The translations under genes and the position numbers were made by a program. Shown here one piece after another: positions 7,858 through 17,501 of a stretch of DNA of 63,451 bases. The stretch comes from an uncultured Prevotella sp. (lineage in GTDB: Bacteria; Bacteroidota; Bacteroidia; Bacteroidales; Bacteroidaceae), in contig UQKO01000010.1 in assembly GCA_900541575.1 (NCBI GenBank), positions 1-63,451 on the forward strand. The letters run 5' to 3'. Positions within the stretch are counted from its first letter, which is position 1, and each line of letters opens with the position of its first letter. A model generated the notes under the pieces. That model saw nothing but the letters and a program-made list of their open reading frames with translations, did not search any database and was not told the origin of the DNA.

Positions 7858-10374
7858 TTATTCTTTCCTTTTCACTCCTCTTACCGCTTCAGCTTCTAAT
7901 GGATTTTCGGGCCAATAGTGTTTGGGGTAACGGCGGCGGAGTTCTTTACGCACTTCAAAATAGGCATTTTGCCAAAAACTGTGCAAGTCTTGTGTGAGTT
8001 GTACAGGTTTAAACCCAGGTGAAAGAAGTTCCATTAAAACGGGGCGTTTGCCATCGTCTACACAAGGTGTATCCTCCAATCCGAAACATTCCTGTAGTCT
8101 TACGCTAAGAATGGGAGTAGATGCTCCTTGACGATAGTCTAAGCGGATGTGGCTACCCGTCGGAACAGTGATATGAGTAGGTGCTAAGCGATTGATGACT
8201 TCTTGCTCGGGATAGGGGATAAGGCTCCACAGAAATTCAGCCAGGGGAAGCCGACGAAGTTCCTCAGTAGTGGTTAGGGTACGAGTGCCTTGCGTGAGAA
8301 AGAAAGGAAGCCAATCAACTGCAGTAGCAAGAAGGTGATCTGTGGAAATATCTGTAAAGGAAAGTTCGGGATGCCATGCTGCTACTTGTGCCACGCGTCG
8401 CTGCAAGGCTTGTACCTCGTCATTCCAGGAAAACATGCTTAGGCCATATTTGGCAGTAGCGCTACAGATGACTTGCGAAACCTCTTCAGGTGATACCTGT
8501 TGCAGAGGGAGCGCTTCGATGAGCAGTTGTCCGATACGCTTTTCACGTTGGGCAAGGAGCATGCCACGTTTGTTATCCCACGAAAGATTGTTGCGCTTCT
8601 GTATGTTAGAAGAAGGAAGGGAGGAAGGGTTGAGAGGGGCGGCAAGGAATATGTGTCCTATTGAGCCTTGAGCAGCATGGAGCGAAGCCACGGCAAGCCA
8701 TTCGTGGCTAGAGAGCCAATCAGAGGCGTCAACTTGGGCATTATTGCCGTCGGCTAGACGGAAATGGCCCACGCCATCGGTGGATTTTGCCACCCGCTCT
8801 GGATAAGCCAAAGCGATGAGTAGGCCACAATCCTCTGGCGAGACGTCAGTGTTGCTCTGTTCGGTGTGTATCATGCGTTGATACTCGCGTGCTATCTGTG
8901 CGATACGACTCCATCGTCCGATTTGATGCAAACTGCGTGCTTGACGCAGACGAGTGATGCGCAGAGATAGGTCGGCTCCAGACTCAGTCTCTGCTAGAGG
9001 ATCTTTCTCTTCTATCAAGGCCGCAATGTCGCAAGCTAAGGCTTGCATCTCTTTGGACGGAGCGCTGAGCATCATGCGAGCTATACGTGGATGACAGGGA
9101 AGTTGAGCCATCTTCTTCCCAATGGGAGTGATGCTATTTTCAGTAGTGATAGCCCCTAAGTTGCGTAATCGTTCGGTGGCAAGAATGCGTTCGGGGCGTG
9201 GGGGTAGTGTGAGCCAAGGAAGTTCCTCCACGTGTTGTTCGCCAAAGGCTACCACGTCTAACAAGAGCGGCGCGAGGTCGGCTTCCTCTATCTCGGGCAA
9301 GCGCTGAGACAGCATACGGCTTTCCGAGGCCTTCGACCACAGTCGATAACATACGCCTTCGGCCACACGTCCAGCACGTCCCATTCGCTGTGTGGCCATA
9401 TCTAGGCTGATACGTACGGTTTGTAACGCACTGAGCTGCGTGCGAGCATCGAACACCAACTTTCGGCATAGTCCTGAATCTATTACGGCACGCACGCCTT
9501 CAATGGTGAGCGAAGTCTCAGCAATGGGCGTGGCGAGCACTACTTTGCGCTCTTCGGGTGCAGAGGGCGCTATGGCTTCGTTTTGTCGTTCGGGAGAAAG
9601 GTTGCCGTAGAGAGGGTAGACGTGTATCCCCGTCTCTGCCACTGAAGCGAGCAACTTCATGCAGCGCTCTATCTCGCTCTGTCCAGGAAGGAATGCGAGC
9701 ACATCGCCTTCCGTCTCTTGGAGGGCACGGCGCACAGCAGAAGCCACGGCTTCGGGCATTTCTCTGGGAGAGGGATCTGCGGTGAGATATTCTGTGCGAA
9801 CGGGGTACATTCGCCCTTCGCTCTCAATGAGAGGAGCATGGAGCGTATGGCAAATATGAGATGCGTCAATCGTGGCCGACATGAGTACAATCTTCAAGTC
9901 GGGACGAATAATCTCTTGCGAACGGCGAGCTAGGGCAAGAGCCAAGTCGGTGTTAATGCTTCGTTCGTGAAATTCATCGAAGATGACGATGCTCACTCCA
10001 TTGAGTGTAGCATCGTCAATGAGCATACGCGTGAGGATGCCCTCGGTCAGTACCTCGATGCGAGTTTGTGCTGAGGTGCATGATTCAAATCTCACGCGGT
10101 AGCCTACGGTCAGTCCCACCTTCTCTCCCAATAGGCTAGCCATGCGCATAGCAATTTGCTTAGCAGCCAATCGTCGTGGTTCGAGCATGAGAATCTTCCC
10201 GCCATCTGTGGGCAACGAATGTAGCAAGGTCAGTGGCAACAATGTAGATTTGCCCGCTCCCGGTGGTGCAGTCACCACCACGGCCTCGTGTTGGCTGATG
10301 CAAAGATTCAACTGCTCCGCTATTTGCGAAGCAGGCAGATGTGAGAAATGCTGTAGGAGGTGGGATAGGGGCAT
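7858..10374 (-). CDS. hrpB: ATP-dependent helicase HrpB
   Basis: DEAH/RHA-type helicase of 838 aa, the usual HrpB length. Walker A is APPGAGKST (36-44). The Walker B box reads DEFH, the variant typical of HrpB rather than DEAH. SAT is in LMSATID, and QRMGRAGR is the helicase motif VI. The HrpB-specific C-terminal part follows, ending near YPKHYWPENP. The exact role in bacteria is unclear; related enzymes remodel RNA. It is convergent with the cas operon and its 3' end faces the CRISPR array. Confidence 0.95.
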   Translation of the reverse strand: MPLSHLLQHFSHLPASQIAEQLNLCISQHEAVVVTAPPGAGKSTLLPLTLLHSLPTDGGKILMLEPRRLAAKQIAMRMASLLGEKVGLTVGYRVRFESCTSAQTRIEVLTEGILTRMLIDDATLNGVSIVIFDEFHERSINTDLALALARRSQEIIRPDLKIVLMSATIDASHICHTLHAPLIESEGRMYPVRTEYLTADPSPREMPEAVASAVRRALQETEGDVLAFLPGQSEIERCMKLLASVAETGIHVYPLYGNLSPERQNEAIAPSAPEERKVVLATPIAETSLTIEGVRAVIDSGLCRKLVFDARTQLSALQTVRISLDMATQRMGRAGRVAEGVCYRLWSKASESRMLSQRLPEIEEADLAPLLLDVVAFGEQHVEELPWLTLPPRPERILATERLRNLGAITTENSITPIGKKMAQLPCHPRIARMMLSAPSKEMQALACDIAALIEEKDPLAETESGADLSLRITRLRQARSLHQIGRWSRIAQIAREYQRMIHTEQSNTDVSPEDCGLLIALAYPERVAKSTDGVGHFRLADGNNAQVDASDWLSSHEWLAVASLHAAQGSIGHIFLAAPLNPSSLPSSNIQKRNNLSWDNKRGMLLAQREKRIGQLLIEALPLQQVSPEEVSQVICSATAKYGLSMFSWNDEVQALQRRVAQVAAWHPELSFTDISTDHLLATAVDWLPFFLTQGTRTLTTTEELRRLPLAEFLWSLIPYPEQEVINRLAPTHITVPTGSHIRLDYRQGASTPILSVRLQECFGLEDTPCVDDGKRPVLMELLSPGFKPVQLTQDLHSFWQNAYFEVRKELRRRYPKHYWPENPLEAEAVRGVKRKE

Positions 10375-10417
10375 TTTCGGATTCCTGGGATGTTAGAACT
10401 TTTGGGGATTTCTAGGG

Positions 10418-11893
10418 TTATTGTTGGGCTGAGGCTTCTGCTTGGTGTTGGTAGCAGCCCATATCGGGGGCTGTGGCGCGAGGGGTGCCAAGGCGGTCGA
10501 GTGGATAGGTAGCTGCTGTGACGGTGGCATCAGCAGTGCCTACGGCTTTAGATTTAGGTGAGAGCGCGAATGAGAATTCCAGTGTAGAGGTGTTGAAGTC
10601 GGGTGTGAAATTCTTATCTCGGCTCACGGCTTCTGTGCTCGTAGTGGTGGACTTGCCGTCATCCCAGAGACAGTTAGTGAAATGCTCGTCGTTAGTAATT
10701 GGATCCGTGTTGATTAGGCAATGGTCAAAGTGATAGTTGAATGTGTCTTCTTCGAAGCGCTTGTTGAAGTTGCCCATCATCTCATCGCTCTGATAGCCTG
10801 TGATGATGCTGTTGGTAATATCCATGCGTTGCAAGGGAAGGCGCACGTTGCCATCGTAGTTGGCAAAGTCAATGGCTGCCCCGCCGCTTCCGCCAGTGAA
10901 TAGGTAGAATCTGCCCAAGGTGCAATGTACCATCTGTATGTCGCCTCCGCGCACGTGTACGCAGTCGCCTCCAGCATTGGTCAGTTGGCTATTGCCCACA
11001 TAGACGTTGGCCATGCGCAAGTTGAGCCCGTGGTGTGTAGTATTGTGGATAATAGAATTTTCTAGCGTGAGTGTGCGTCGGGAAAGGTCGGAAGAGTCAA
11101 CGCGTAGTCCGTCAGTGCTGCTATGGATATCAGCATAGTTAATATGGTTGTCGTATGATTCTTCTTTTAGTACGATTCCCCCCCAAAGGCCAGGTGTACG
11201 GTCGTAGGGTTGATTCGTAAACATATCATCCAGTCGATCTCCGCGCAACGTGACAGGCTCTGTCGCAGATCCATTTATTATTAGTCGGCCATGCACAATG
11301 AGTTGAGCCTTGGAGTGAAACATCAGGCAGGTGCCAGCTTCGAGCGTGAGTGTTGCTCCGCGATCTACCACGAGACTGTCCATGATGCGGTAGGGGCGCC
11401 GGGCGCTCCACGTCTCGTCAGCCTGGATGTGGTGCTCCTTGAGCGTTATCACGTCTTGTCCGGAAGCCGTAAGCACCACTTCTTGCGACGTGCCAGCTTC
11501 GGTGGTAAAGACGAGTTTGTCTTCATACTTCACGGGCTGGTCGGTGTCGTTCTCGGGTACATTGGCCATGAGATATACCACCATGCTGTCTTTCCGAGCA
11601 ATCTCGAAATCAGTGCCGCAACCTCCTACGAGCGCACTACCATCTACGTTGACGCGAAAGGGAGAATCTTGTCCCTTCTGCAGCGCCACGTTCGGAATGC
11701 GCAGTGCCTTGTCGGCATGGTTGTAGACCATGAAGGAGTAAGTCTTGGTGGGCTCTCCGCTGATAATGGTGTCGAAGGCCACGGTATCTTTGCTAAAGGC
11801 CAATCGGTCGTTGGGCGAGGCGGTGTAAGCATCGTCCTTCAAGCATGAGGCCAATAGCAGGGCGGGCAGAAGAAGCAATAGGAAGTAACGCAT
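10418..11893 (-). CDS. Lipoprotein with right-handed beta-helix
   Basis: A 491-aa exported lipoprotein: hydrophobic signal MRYFLLLLLPALLLASC with the lipobox Cys at 17. An Ig/ASH-like N-terminal region follows (residues ~30-150). Then come many short repeats with polar turns (LTLENSIIH, MDITNSIITG), typical of parallel beta-helix proteins of the pectate-lyase/NosD type. The end has the common Bacteroidota motif DRLGTPRATAPDMGCYQ. Such proteins are surface or periplasmic and may bind or cut polysaccharide; no catalytic residues can be assigned. It lies 43 bp upstream of hrpB on the same strand and may be co-transcribed with it. Confidence 0.8.
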   Translation of the reverse strand: MRYFLLLLLPALLLASCLKDDAYTASPNDRLAFSKDTVAFDTIISGEPTKTYSFMVYNHADKALRIPNVALQKGQDSPFRVNVDGSALVGGCGTDFEIARKDSMVVYLMANVPENDTDQPVKYEDKLVFTTEAGTSQEVVLTASGQDVITLKEHHIQADETWSARRPYRIMDSLVVDRGATLTLEAGTCLMFHSKAQLIVHGRLIINGSATEPVTLRGDRLDDMFTNQPYDRTPGLWGGIVLKEESYDNHINYADIHSSTDGLRVDSSDLSRRTLTLENSIIHNTTHHGLNLRMANVYVGNSQLTNAGGDCVHVRGGDIQMVHCTLGRFYLFTGGSGGAAIDFANYDGNVRLPLQRMDITNSIITGYQSDEMMGNFNKRFEEDTFNYHFDHCLINTDPITNDEHFTNCLWDDGKSTTTSTEAVSRDKNFTPDFNTSTLEFSFALSPKSKAVGTADATVTAATYPLDRLGTPRATAPDMGCYQHQAEASAQQ

Positions 11894-11923
11894 GGGGAAA
11901 ATGATAAGTTTATAAGTTTAATA

Positions 11924-11980
11924 AGTTTAAGAGTTTAGGAAGTCACCTATCGTCAAAGGCAGCTCCTAAACTTTTAAACT
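11924..11980. terminator. Inverted repeat between pepD and the lipoprotein gene
   Basis: AGTTTAAGAGTTTAGGA (11924-11940) pairs with 11964-11980 with one mismatch. It lies just behind pepD on the minus strand and probably ends or attenuates it, though the following sequence is AT-rich rather than a clean T-run. Confidence 0.45.
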
Positions 11981-12004
11981 CCTAAACTTATCTACTCTTT
12001 TTGC

Positions 12005-13459
12005 TTATACTCTCTTGAGAATGTCGAGCAAGTGATCCCATACCATCTTTACGGTGGGGATGAGCAGACGCTCGTCGGGCGAGTGAACGCCGCGCAGCGT
12101 AGGACCGAAGCTTACCATGTCGAGCTTGGGATATTTCTCAGAGAAGAGGCCACATTCCAGTCCGGCGTGGATAGCCAGAATCTTGGGCTCTTTGCCGAAG
12201 AGACTCTCGTAGCTTTCCTTGGCAATCTTTACGATTTCGCTGTTCGGATTGAGTTTCCATCCAGGATAGCCTTCGTTGGTCACGACTGAAGCACCACCCA
12301 ACTCGAATGCAGCACGCACTACGCTAGCCATGTTGGCGCAAGCACTGCTTACGCTGCTGCGTTGGCTCGTTGTGACAGTCACGTGGTCACCCTCAAGGCG
12401 AATGCTAGCCAAGTTAGAAGAAGTCTCTACTAGCCAGTCGATGTCTTGGCTCATAGCAAACACACCATTGTGGACGGCATGGAGCGAAAGCAACATTTTG
12501 CGCATGGCAGTGGGCAGCATGGCTTCGGTAGCTGCGGGTTCCTCATCGATGCTAAACAGGATAGTCTTCTCCGTTACAGAAAACTCCTCCTTTACATCTT
12601 CTGCAAATGCTTGCAAGTCTGCCTTGATTTGTGCAAATTTATCGGTGGGAACAGCGCAAGTAGCGTGTCCTTCACGAGGTATGGCATTGTGAAGGCCACC
12701 GCTCTGAATGTCAGAAAGGCGCAGGTCCATCTTCTCCATCTCATTGACGAGAAAACGAACTAGCAATTTGTTCGCATTGGCGCGTTTTTTCTTGATATCA
12801 TCGCCCGAGTGGCCTCCCGTTAGTCCTTTCACACCGATGCGGAAGGTGGTAAAGCCTTGAGGAATGGCTTCGGTGGGGAAGGGATAAGTGGCAGTGGTGC
12901 GCACGCCGCCTGCACAGCTCACGAAGATCTGTCCCTCATCCTCTGAATCGAGGTTGATCAAGTAGTCGCCGTGCATGAAGTCGCTCTTCATACCAAAGGC
13001 GCCCGTCAGCCCAGTCTCTTCGTCGCGAGTAAACACGCACTCAATGGGACCATGCTCAATATCGTCCGATTTGAGGATAGCCATTTCCATGGCCACACCG
13101 ATACCATCGTCGGCACCGAGCGTAGTGCCTTTCGCACGCATCCATTCGCCGTCGACGTAAGTCTGTATAGCGTCGGTCTCAAAGTTGAAATCGGAATCTT
13201 TATTTTTCTCGCATACCATGTCCATGTGGCTCTGAAGAATCACCGTCTTGCGATTCTCATAACCAGGAGTAGCAGGCTTGCTAATGCATACGTTGCCCGT
13301 CTCGTCTACCTTCGTAGGCAGTCCGAGACTCTCGCCAAATGCCTTCAGAAAGGCTATCATCTTCTCTTCCTTCTTTGAAGGACGGGGCACTTTGTTTACT
13401 TCAGCAAAGCAATCGAACACGATGCTCGGCTCTAAAAGATTGGTGTTACTCATTGTCAT
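12005..13459 (-). CDS. pepD: Aminoacyl-histidine dipeptidase (M20 family)
   Basis: Cytosolic metallopeptidase that hydrolyses dipeptides such as Xaa-His (carnosine-like). Zinc-ligand motifs of the M20/PepD family are visible: QSHMDMVCEK, LGADDGIG and TRDEETGLTG. The C-terminal IHAGLECGLF carries the conserved Glu. I start at 13459 (MTMSNTNLLEP), giving 484 aa as usual for PepD. The longer frame to 13582 adds an unrelated hydrophobic stretch and runs into the divergent gene at 13539. A start at 13453 is equally possible. Confidence 0.93.
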   Translation of the reverse strand: MTMSNTNLLEPSIVFDCFAEVNKVPRPSKKEEKMIAFLKAFGESLGLPTKVDETGNVCISKPATPGYENRKTVILQSHMDMVCEKNKDSDFNFETDAIQTYVDGEWMRAKGTTLGADDGIGVAMEMAILKSDDIEHGPIECVFTRDEETGLTGAFGMKSDFMHGDYLINLDSEDEGQIFVSCAGGVRTTATYPFPTEAIPQGFTTFRIGVKGLTGGHSGDDIKKKRANANKLLVRFLVNEMEKMDLRLSDIQSGGLHNAIPREGHATCAVPTDKFAQIKADLQAFAEDVKEEFSVTEKTILFSIDEEPAATEAMLPTAMRKMLLSLHAVHNGVFAMSQDIDWLVETSSNLASIRLEGDHVTVTTSQRSSVSSACANMASVVRAAFELGGASVVTNEGYPGWKLNPNSEIVKIAKESYESLFGKEPKILAIHAGLECGLFSEKYPKLDMVSFGPTLRGVHSPDERLLIPTVKMVWDHLLDILKRV

Positions 13460-13538
13460 ATATATATTATTGTGTAACTTTGCTTCGGAATCTAGGAGCA
13501 AAGCTCCCGTATTCAGAAAGCAAAAGTAAAAAAAAGAA

Positions 13539-13742
13539 ATGGAACTCTTCATTGTAACACTCATAATTGTTGCTTTGTGCATTGCTTTATTGTCCGTGCG
13601 CCTCTTCTTTGGTCGCAGTTTTGTGAAAACCCACGTCGATCAGAGTAAAGCAATGCGCCAACGCGGCATACGTTGCGTGCAGTCGCAGGATGCTGAAGCG
13701 AGAATTGAGAACGCGAAAAGAGTGAAAGAAAAAACGAAATGA
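13539..13742 (+). CDS. Small single-pass membrane protein
   Basis: 67 aa: one N-terminal membrane segment (residues 3-24, IVTLIIVALCIALLSVRLFF), then a charged tail with KAMRQRGIRCVQSQD. Small proteins of this shape, with a conserved 'AMRxRGI...C..SQD' region, are common in Bacteroidales; function unknown. Its stop overlaps the start of the OmpH-like gene by four bases (ATGA), so the two are translationally coupled. It is divergent from pepD. Confidence 0.75.
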   Translation: MELFIVTLIIVALCIALLSVRLFFGRSFVKTHVDQSKAMRQRGIRCVQSQDAEARIENAKRVKEKTK

Positions 13743-14341
13743 AACATCTATCCACATGCGCCATACTGCTCTTCGCAGCGAGTGTGGCATTGACCGGTTG
13801 CAACAAGAAAGATCCTGCTCAGCAGGTAAAGTCTAACGGACTTCCTAAAGCTGGCACTACCGAAATGGCTACAGCCAGTGCAAGTCCCGTAGCCGTAGTA
13901 GACATTGACACGCTTGCTGCCCAGAGCGATTACTGTAAAGAGGGGCAGAAAGTGCTTGAAAACAAGCAAAACGCCTATCGCCAGCAACTCAATGCAAAGG
14001 GACAAAAGTTGCAAAACGATATGATAAACTTCCAGAAAAAGGCTCAGCAAGGCGGGTTCACTTCGCAACAGGAAGCCGAAGCAGCCCAGGCTCGCCTTCA
14101 GAAGCAACAGCAGGAACTGCAAAAGTTTCAAGAACGCATTGAAGCCGATATGGCCAAGGCCACACAGCAGTATCAGACCAAGCTTCGCGATGATATCAAT
14201 GCTTTCCTAAAGGAATACAATAAAGATGGCCGTTTCAAGGTAATCATCAGCAAGAGTGGCGATAATGTGCTCTATACCGATCCTTCTGTAGATATCACCA
14301 ATGATGTGATTGAAGGCTTGAACAAGAGCCACAAGAAATAA
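13739..14341 (+). CDS. OmpH/Skp-family periplasmic lipoprotein
   Basis: 200 aa. A signal peptide ends in the lipobox LTGC (Cys ~21). After a linker comes VAVVDIDTLAAQSDYCKEG, the conserved N-terminal strand of OmpH/Skp. A long glutamine-rich coiled coil follows (residues ~75-150). The C-terminal strand is KVIISKSGDNVLYTDPSVDIT. Skp-like proteins form trimeric jellyfish-shaped chaperones that hold unfolded outer-membrane proteins. The lipid anchor here would keep it at a membrane. The preceding membrane protein is in the same operon. Confidence 0.85.
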   Translation: MKHLSTCAILLFAASVALTGCNKKDPAQQVKSNGLPKAGTTEMATASASPVAVVDIDTLAAQSDYCKEGQKVLENKQNAYRQQLNAKGQKLQNDMINFQKKAQQGGFTSQQEAEAAQARLQKQQQELQKFQERIEADMAKATQQYQTKLRDDINAFLKEYNKDGRFKVIISKSGDNVLYTDPSVDITNDVIEGLNKSHKK

Positions 14342-14520
14342 GTCCACATTCTTTTAGCACCATTTAGCGCCAGCGTAGCCATATTCTGCATAGAGTAGCA
14401 GCCACGTTGGCGCTTTTTGAAAGTGCCTATTTGATAGCAATCTCCATCATCAGAATAAATAGAATCCCCCATAAGGCGATTCTTCCTTTTTTACCCTTCT
14501 TTCCAACCTAAACACGAAAT

Positions 14521-15396
14521 ATGTCGCATTCAAAGAAAGTAGCTCTCGTTCTATCTAGCGGTGGAGCACGCGGATATGCTCATATTGGCGCCATTAGGGC
14601 TTTGCATCATCAAGGCTACGACATAACGTCTGTCACGGGAACCTCAATGGGCGCTCTTGTGGGAGGGCTCTATTGTGCAGGTCGTCTCGACGAGGCCGAG
14701 CGATGGTTTAAATCCCTTACGCGTCGCGAAATGCTTTCGCTCACCGACATTTCTCTCGGTAGAAATTATCTAGTCAAGGGAGAGAAAGTAATGCACACGC
14801 TCGAAGAGTTCGCCCCCGACTGCTTGATAGAAGCACTCCCCATCCCCTTTCGTGCTGTGGCTGCCGATCTCGTGTCGCAGCGCGAAGTGGTCTTTTCCAA
14901 AGGCAGCCTTTATCGAGCCATGCGTTCGTCCATCTCTATGCCTTCTGTGTTCAAACCCATCAAGATAGCCCACCATGTGTTGGTGGATGGAGGCATGGTC
15001 AATCCTCTTCCGCTCAATCGTGCACCGCGCACAGAGGGCGACCTCCTGGTTTCGGTCAATGTGAGCGCACCCGCCAGTATGGAGATAGAAGAGCAGCGCG
15101 AAATCAAGCGGCAACGCGAGCGCCAAGGACGTAGCCTGTTGCTTTCCTTGCAGCGGTTTATCTCCTCCTTCGTTCCCGACAAGGTCACGAGCAATTATCT
15201 CACGCTCATGTCATCGGCCATCTCGCTCCAGATACAGCGTAATACGGTCATGGCGCAGAAGCTTACCCCGCCCGATGTGGCTGTCAATATTCCGATGAAT
15301 CGCTTCGGCGTGTTCGACTTCGACCGTGCTGAAGAAATCATTCAAACGGGTTACGACCTCACGCTTAAAACACTTAAGGAGTGGGAAGAAAAGTGA
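14521..15396 (+). CDS. Patatin-like phospholipase
   Basis: 291 aa, cytosolic or membrane-associated lipid acyl hydrolase (RssA/patatin family). The oxyanion motif GGARG is at 14-18, the nucleophile elbow GTSMG at 40-44 (Ser42), and the dyad Asp lies in VDGGMVNPLP (~residue 160). The C-terminal third, rich in Arg/Glu, may form a helical cap. It has no signal peptide. It is likely monocistronic: 180 bp upstream is intergenic. Confidence 0.9.
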   Translation: MSHSKKVALVLSSGGARGYAHIGAIRALHHQGYDITSVTGTSMGALVGGLYCAGRLDEAERWFKSLTRREMLSLTDISLGRNYLVKGEKVMHTLEEFAPDCLIEALPIPFRAVAADLVSQREVVFSKGSLYRAMRSSISMPSVFKPIKIAHHVLVDGGMVNPLPLNRAPRTEGDLLVSVNVSAPASMEIEEQREIKRQRERQGRSLLLSLQRFISSFVPDKVTSNYLTLMSSAISLQIQRNTVMAQKLTPPDVAVNIPMNRFGVFDFDRAEEIIQTGYDLTLKTLKEWEEK

Positions 15397-15497
15397 GAAA
15401 CTTTTCTGTTTGTAGGTAGTAGCTTATTCTTTTGTAGATAGTAATCTTCTTATCTTTAGATGGTGGCTTTCCCGTTTCTTGTTGTACGTTTTCCCGT

Positions 15498-15563
15498 CTA
15501 CCGCTGCCGTCCGGTAGAGCTACCACTGCCGTCCGGTAGAGCTGCCGCTGCCGTCCGGCAGAG
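15498..15563. repeat. Three tandem 22-bp hairpin repeats
   Basis: Units start at 15498, 15520 and 15542, each close to TACCGCTGCCGTCCGGTAGAGC. Each can form TACCG/CGGTA. In unit 3 both arms change together to TGCCG/CGGCA, a compensatory change suggesting that the hairpin matters. It lies in the 370-bp gap between two convergent genes (15397-15766), which otherwise holds only the terminator at 15631. Confidence 0.8.
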
Positions 15564-15630
15564 CTATGGAAGCTCATTCGTCGACGAGTAGATGTACGAT
15601 TGCAGACGCGAAGGTGATGAAAAAAGAATA

Positions 15631-15667
15631 GCCCCATGCACTCTTGTAGGAAGAGAGTGCATGGGGC
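15631..15667 (-). terminator. Terminator of the secreted-protein gene
   Basis: GCCCCATGCACTCT (15631-15644) and AGAGTGCATGGGGC (15654-15667) form a perfect 14-bp stem. On the minus strand it is followed by a T-rich tract (TATTCTTTTTT), so it ends the gene at 15767-17182. Confidence 0.85.
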
Positions 15668-15766
15668 AATTCATGTATGTTGAGAGAGAAGTTATTGTCG
15701 AAACAAGTTCTTCTCCAATAGCCTCGTAGTTTTAGGTAAGAAGTTCTTCCGCCAACGCGTAAACTC

Positions 15767-17182
15767 TCACTCACCTATCACCCTCACCCCATTTACCGTG
15801 TATTTCCCGCAAGGCGATAGGATGAGAACCTGCTTATCAGCAATGATTTTGCGCGAAGCTGATGAAGGGGCGAGAGCATGTGGAAGCATGATGCCCGTAG
15901 TAGGCATAACGATGAGTTTCACGCTCGCTTGACAACTACCATCAATGGTCTGAGCCGTGATAATCGTCTCGCCAGCAGAAAGCAGACTTACATAGCCCCC
16001 ATTCACGCTCGCCACTGCTTCGTTGGTGCTATTCCAGCGTAGGCGTTGGTCGGTAGTAGAGGTTGGCATAAGCGTAGGGTGGAGCGCAAGGTGCTCATCG
16101 CTTAGCGAAGCGGTAATATCATCTTCGGTGAAAGCTAGCGAACGCGCAGCTACGGGCTCCAACTGATGGGCTTTGCGATAGAGATAGGGTAGGGGAAGCG
16201 TCTTCGAAGTATATAGGGCAAAGCGGGCGTAGCTCTCCGCCGGAGCGTTGAATCTCAGCGTGCCGTAGCCAGTGTTTGCAGGTGTGAGCGTAGCTCCATC
16301 ATAGCCTAGAGAGATCTGCCACTGGAGCGTGCCTTCATCCCATGCGAGGGCTTGCTTGCTCGAAGCACCGAGTTGGCGATTGTATTGGTCGGTCAGCGTC
16401 CAAGCGTCTTCCTCCTTAGTCTTCCCCAACGTAAAGCGGAGCACGTCGGGATTACTTACGTCGGAGGTTGAGGCCAGTGGTGTGACGTCGAGATAGTGAC
16501 CTGTGCTGATGCCGTCAACGTCGATTGCGGCGCATCCGTTGCGGTAGATGATCAGTTCATCGCCCTGTTGGAGCGTACTCTTCTTAGTAAGCTTCTCATA
16601 AGCCCACCCCATGGGCGATTCGAGTTCTGTACCTGGAGCTTCCTCGTAGTCTATCGTGATGGCATTGATGTAGACCGAGCCTTCTTGTCTGCCTCCTTTC
16701 AGCGTGATAGACGCCTCGTCGGCAGAGAAGGCCGGAAGGTTGAGCAATCGGGTGATATCGACATATACATTTAAGTCTTTCGATACCCACTGGCCGAACC
16801 ACGCTTCGCTGGCAAATTCGGTGGGCTTCTGCGTGAAGAGATTCTCTTTGCCACAGTCGATGCTGAGGCCTACTTGCCCCGACTTGTTGTTGGAGCACAT
16901 GCTCAGCGTAATGCTGCGAATGGCGCATCCCTGCCACCCCTCCAGCATGAGCGAAGCCTCCTTGCCACGCGGAATCTGATTGTAGCGATTGCCCGTTGTG
17001 GCACCATAATCGTTGACAAAGTATGCATACGAGCCTTTAGGCACGCTTCCCGATGGAGCAAGCGTAAAGTCGCCCGTGCTTTTATTGAAGTCTACTATGC
17101 GGTAGACCACTTCTGCAGCTTGTGCTCCGAAGCATATCGCCAGAGCTGCTGCGAGCATTCCTATTCTTCGAGTGATATTCAT
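15767..17182 (-). CDS. Secreted protein with Ig-like (BIG2) domain
   Basis: 471 aa. An N-terminal signal peptide (residues 1-22, ending GAQA) is followed by a large beta-rich region with no recognised enzyme motif. Residues ~350-430 resemble a bacterial Ig-like group 2 domain (RLRWNSTNEAVASVNGGYVS, SAGETIITAQT). The end, ILSPCGKYTVNGVRVIGE, resembles the short C-terminal tail of Bacteroidota secreted proteins (GKYTVNGVR). It is probably surface-associated or secreted; ligand unknown. Confidence 0.7.
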   Translation of the reverse strand: MNITRRIGMLAAALAICFGAQAAEVVYRIVDFNKSTGDFTLAPSGSVPKGSYAYFVNDYGATTGNRYNQIPRGKEASLMLEGWQGCAIRSITLSMCSNNKSGQVGLSIDCGKENLFTQKPTEFASEAWFGQWVSKDLNVYVDITRLLNLPAFSADEASITLKGGRQEGSVYINAITIDYEEAPGTELESPMGWAYEKLTKKSTLQQGDELIIYRNGCAAIDVDGISTGHYLDVTPLASTSDVSNPDVLRFTLGKTKEEDAWTLTDQYNRQLGASSKQALAWDEGTLQWQISLGYDGATLTPANTGYGTLRFNAPAESYARFALYTSKTLPLPYLYRKAHQLEPVAARSLAFTEDDITASLSDEHLALHPTLMPTSTTDQRLRWNSTNEAVASVNGGYVSLLSAGETIITAQTIDGSCQASVKLIVMPTTGIMLPHALAPSSASRKIIADKQVLILSPCGKYTVNGVRVIGE

Positions 17183-17501
17183 GGATCAAAGTATTTTTGT
17201 GTTCTGATGAGAAGAGGTGCAAACTGAGTGAAGTTTGCTTTTGCAAAGGTAAGGTAAAAGTCTTACGTTTCCACATATTCTGCTCGAAGAATCTGCCCAT
17301 GTCAAGAAACAACATTAGGTTCATAAGAAGGTAGACGCTACTTTAGTGATATTATTTCAATTAGGTCATGCCATAATACTACTTCTTTTCTTATGCATTC
17401 TGCCCAATACTCTCTTTTTGTGGTTTGCACTATGTCGAGTGGCTATTAATCATATATGTCAAGAGTGTCGAATAATACAATTGTTTATGGTTATAGACAA
17501 T
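17183..17501. other. 319-bp intergenic region, nothing assigned
   Basis: Contains the upstream region of the gene ending at 17182 (minus). A 74-codon plus-strand frame (17346-17570) overlaps the next gene and has no support. I see no repeat or RNA structure. Confidence 0.5.
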
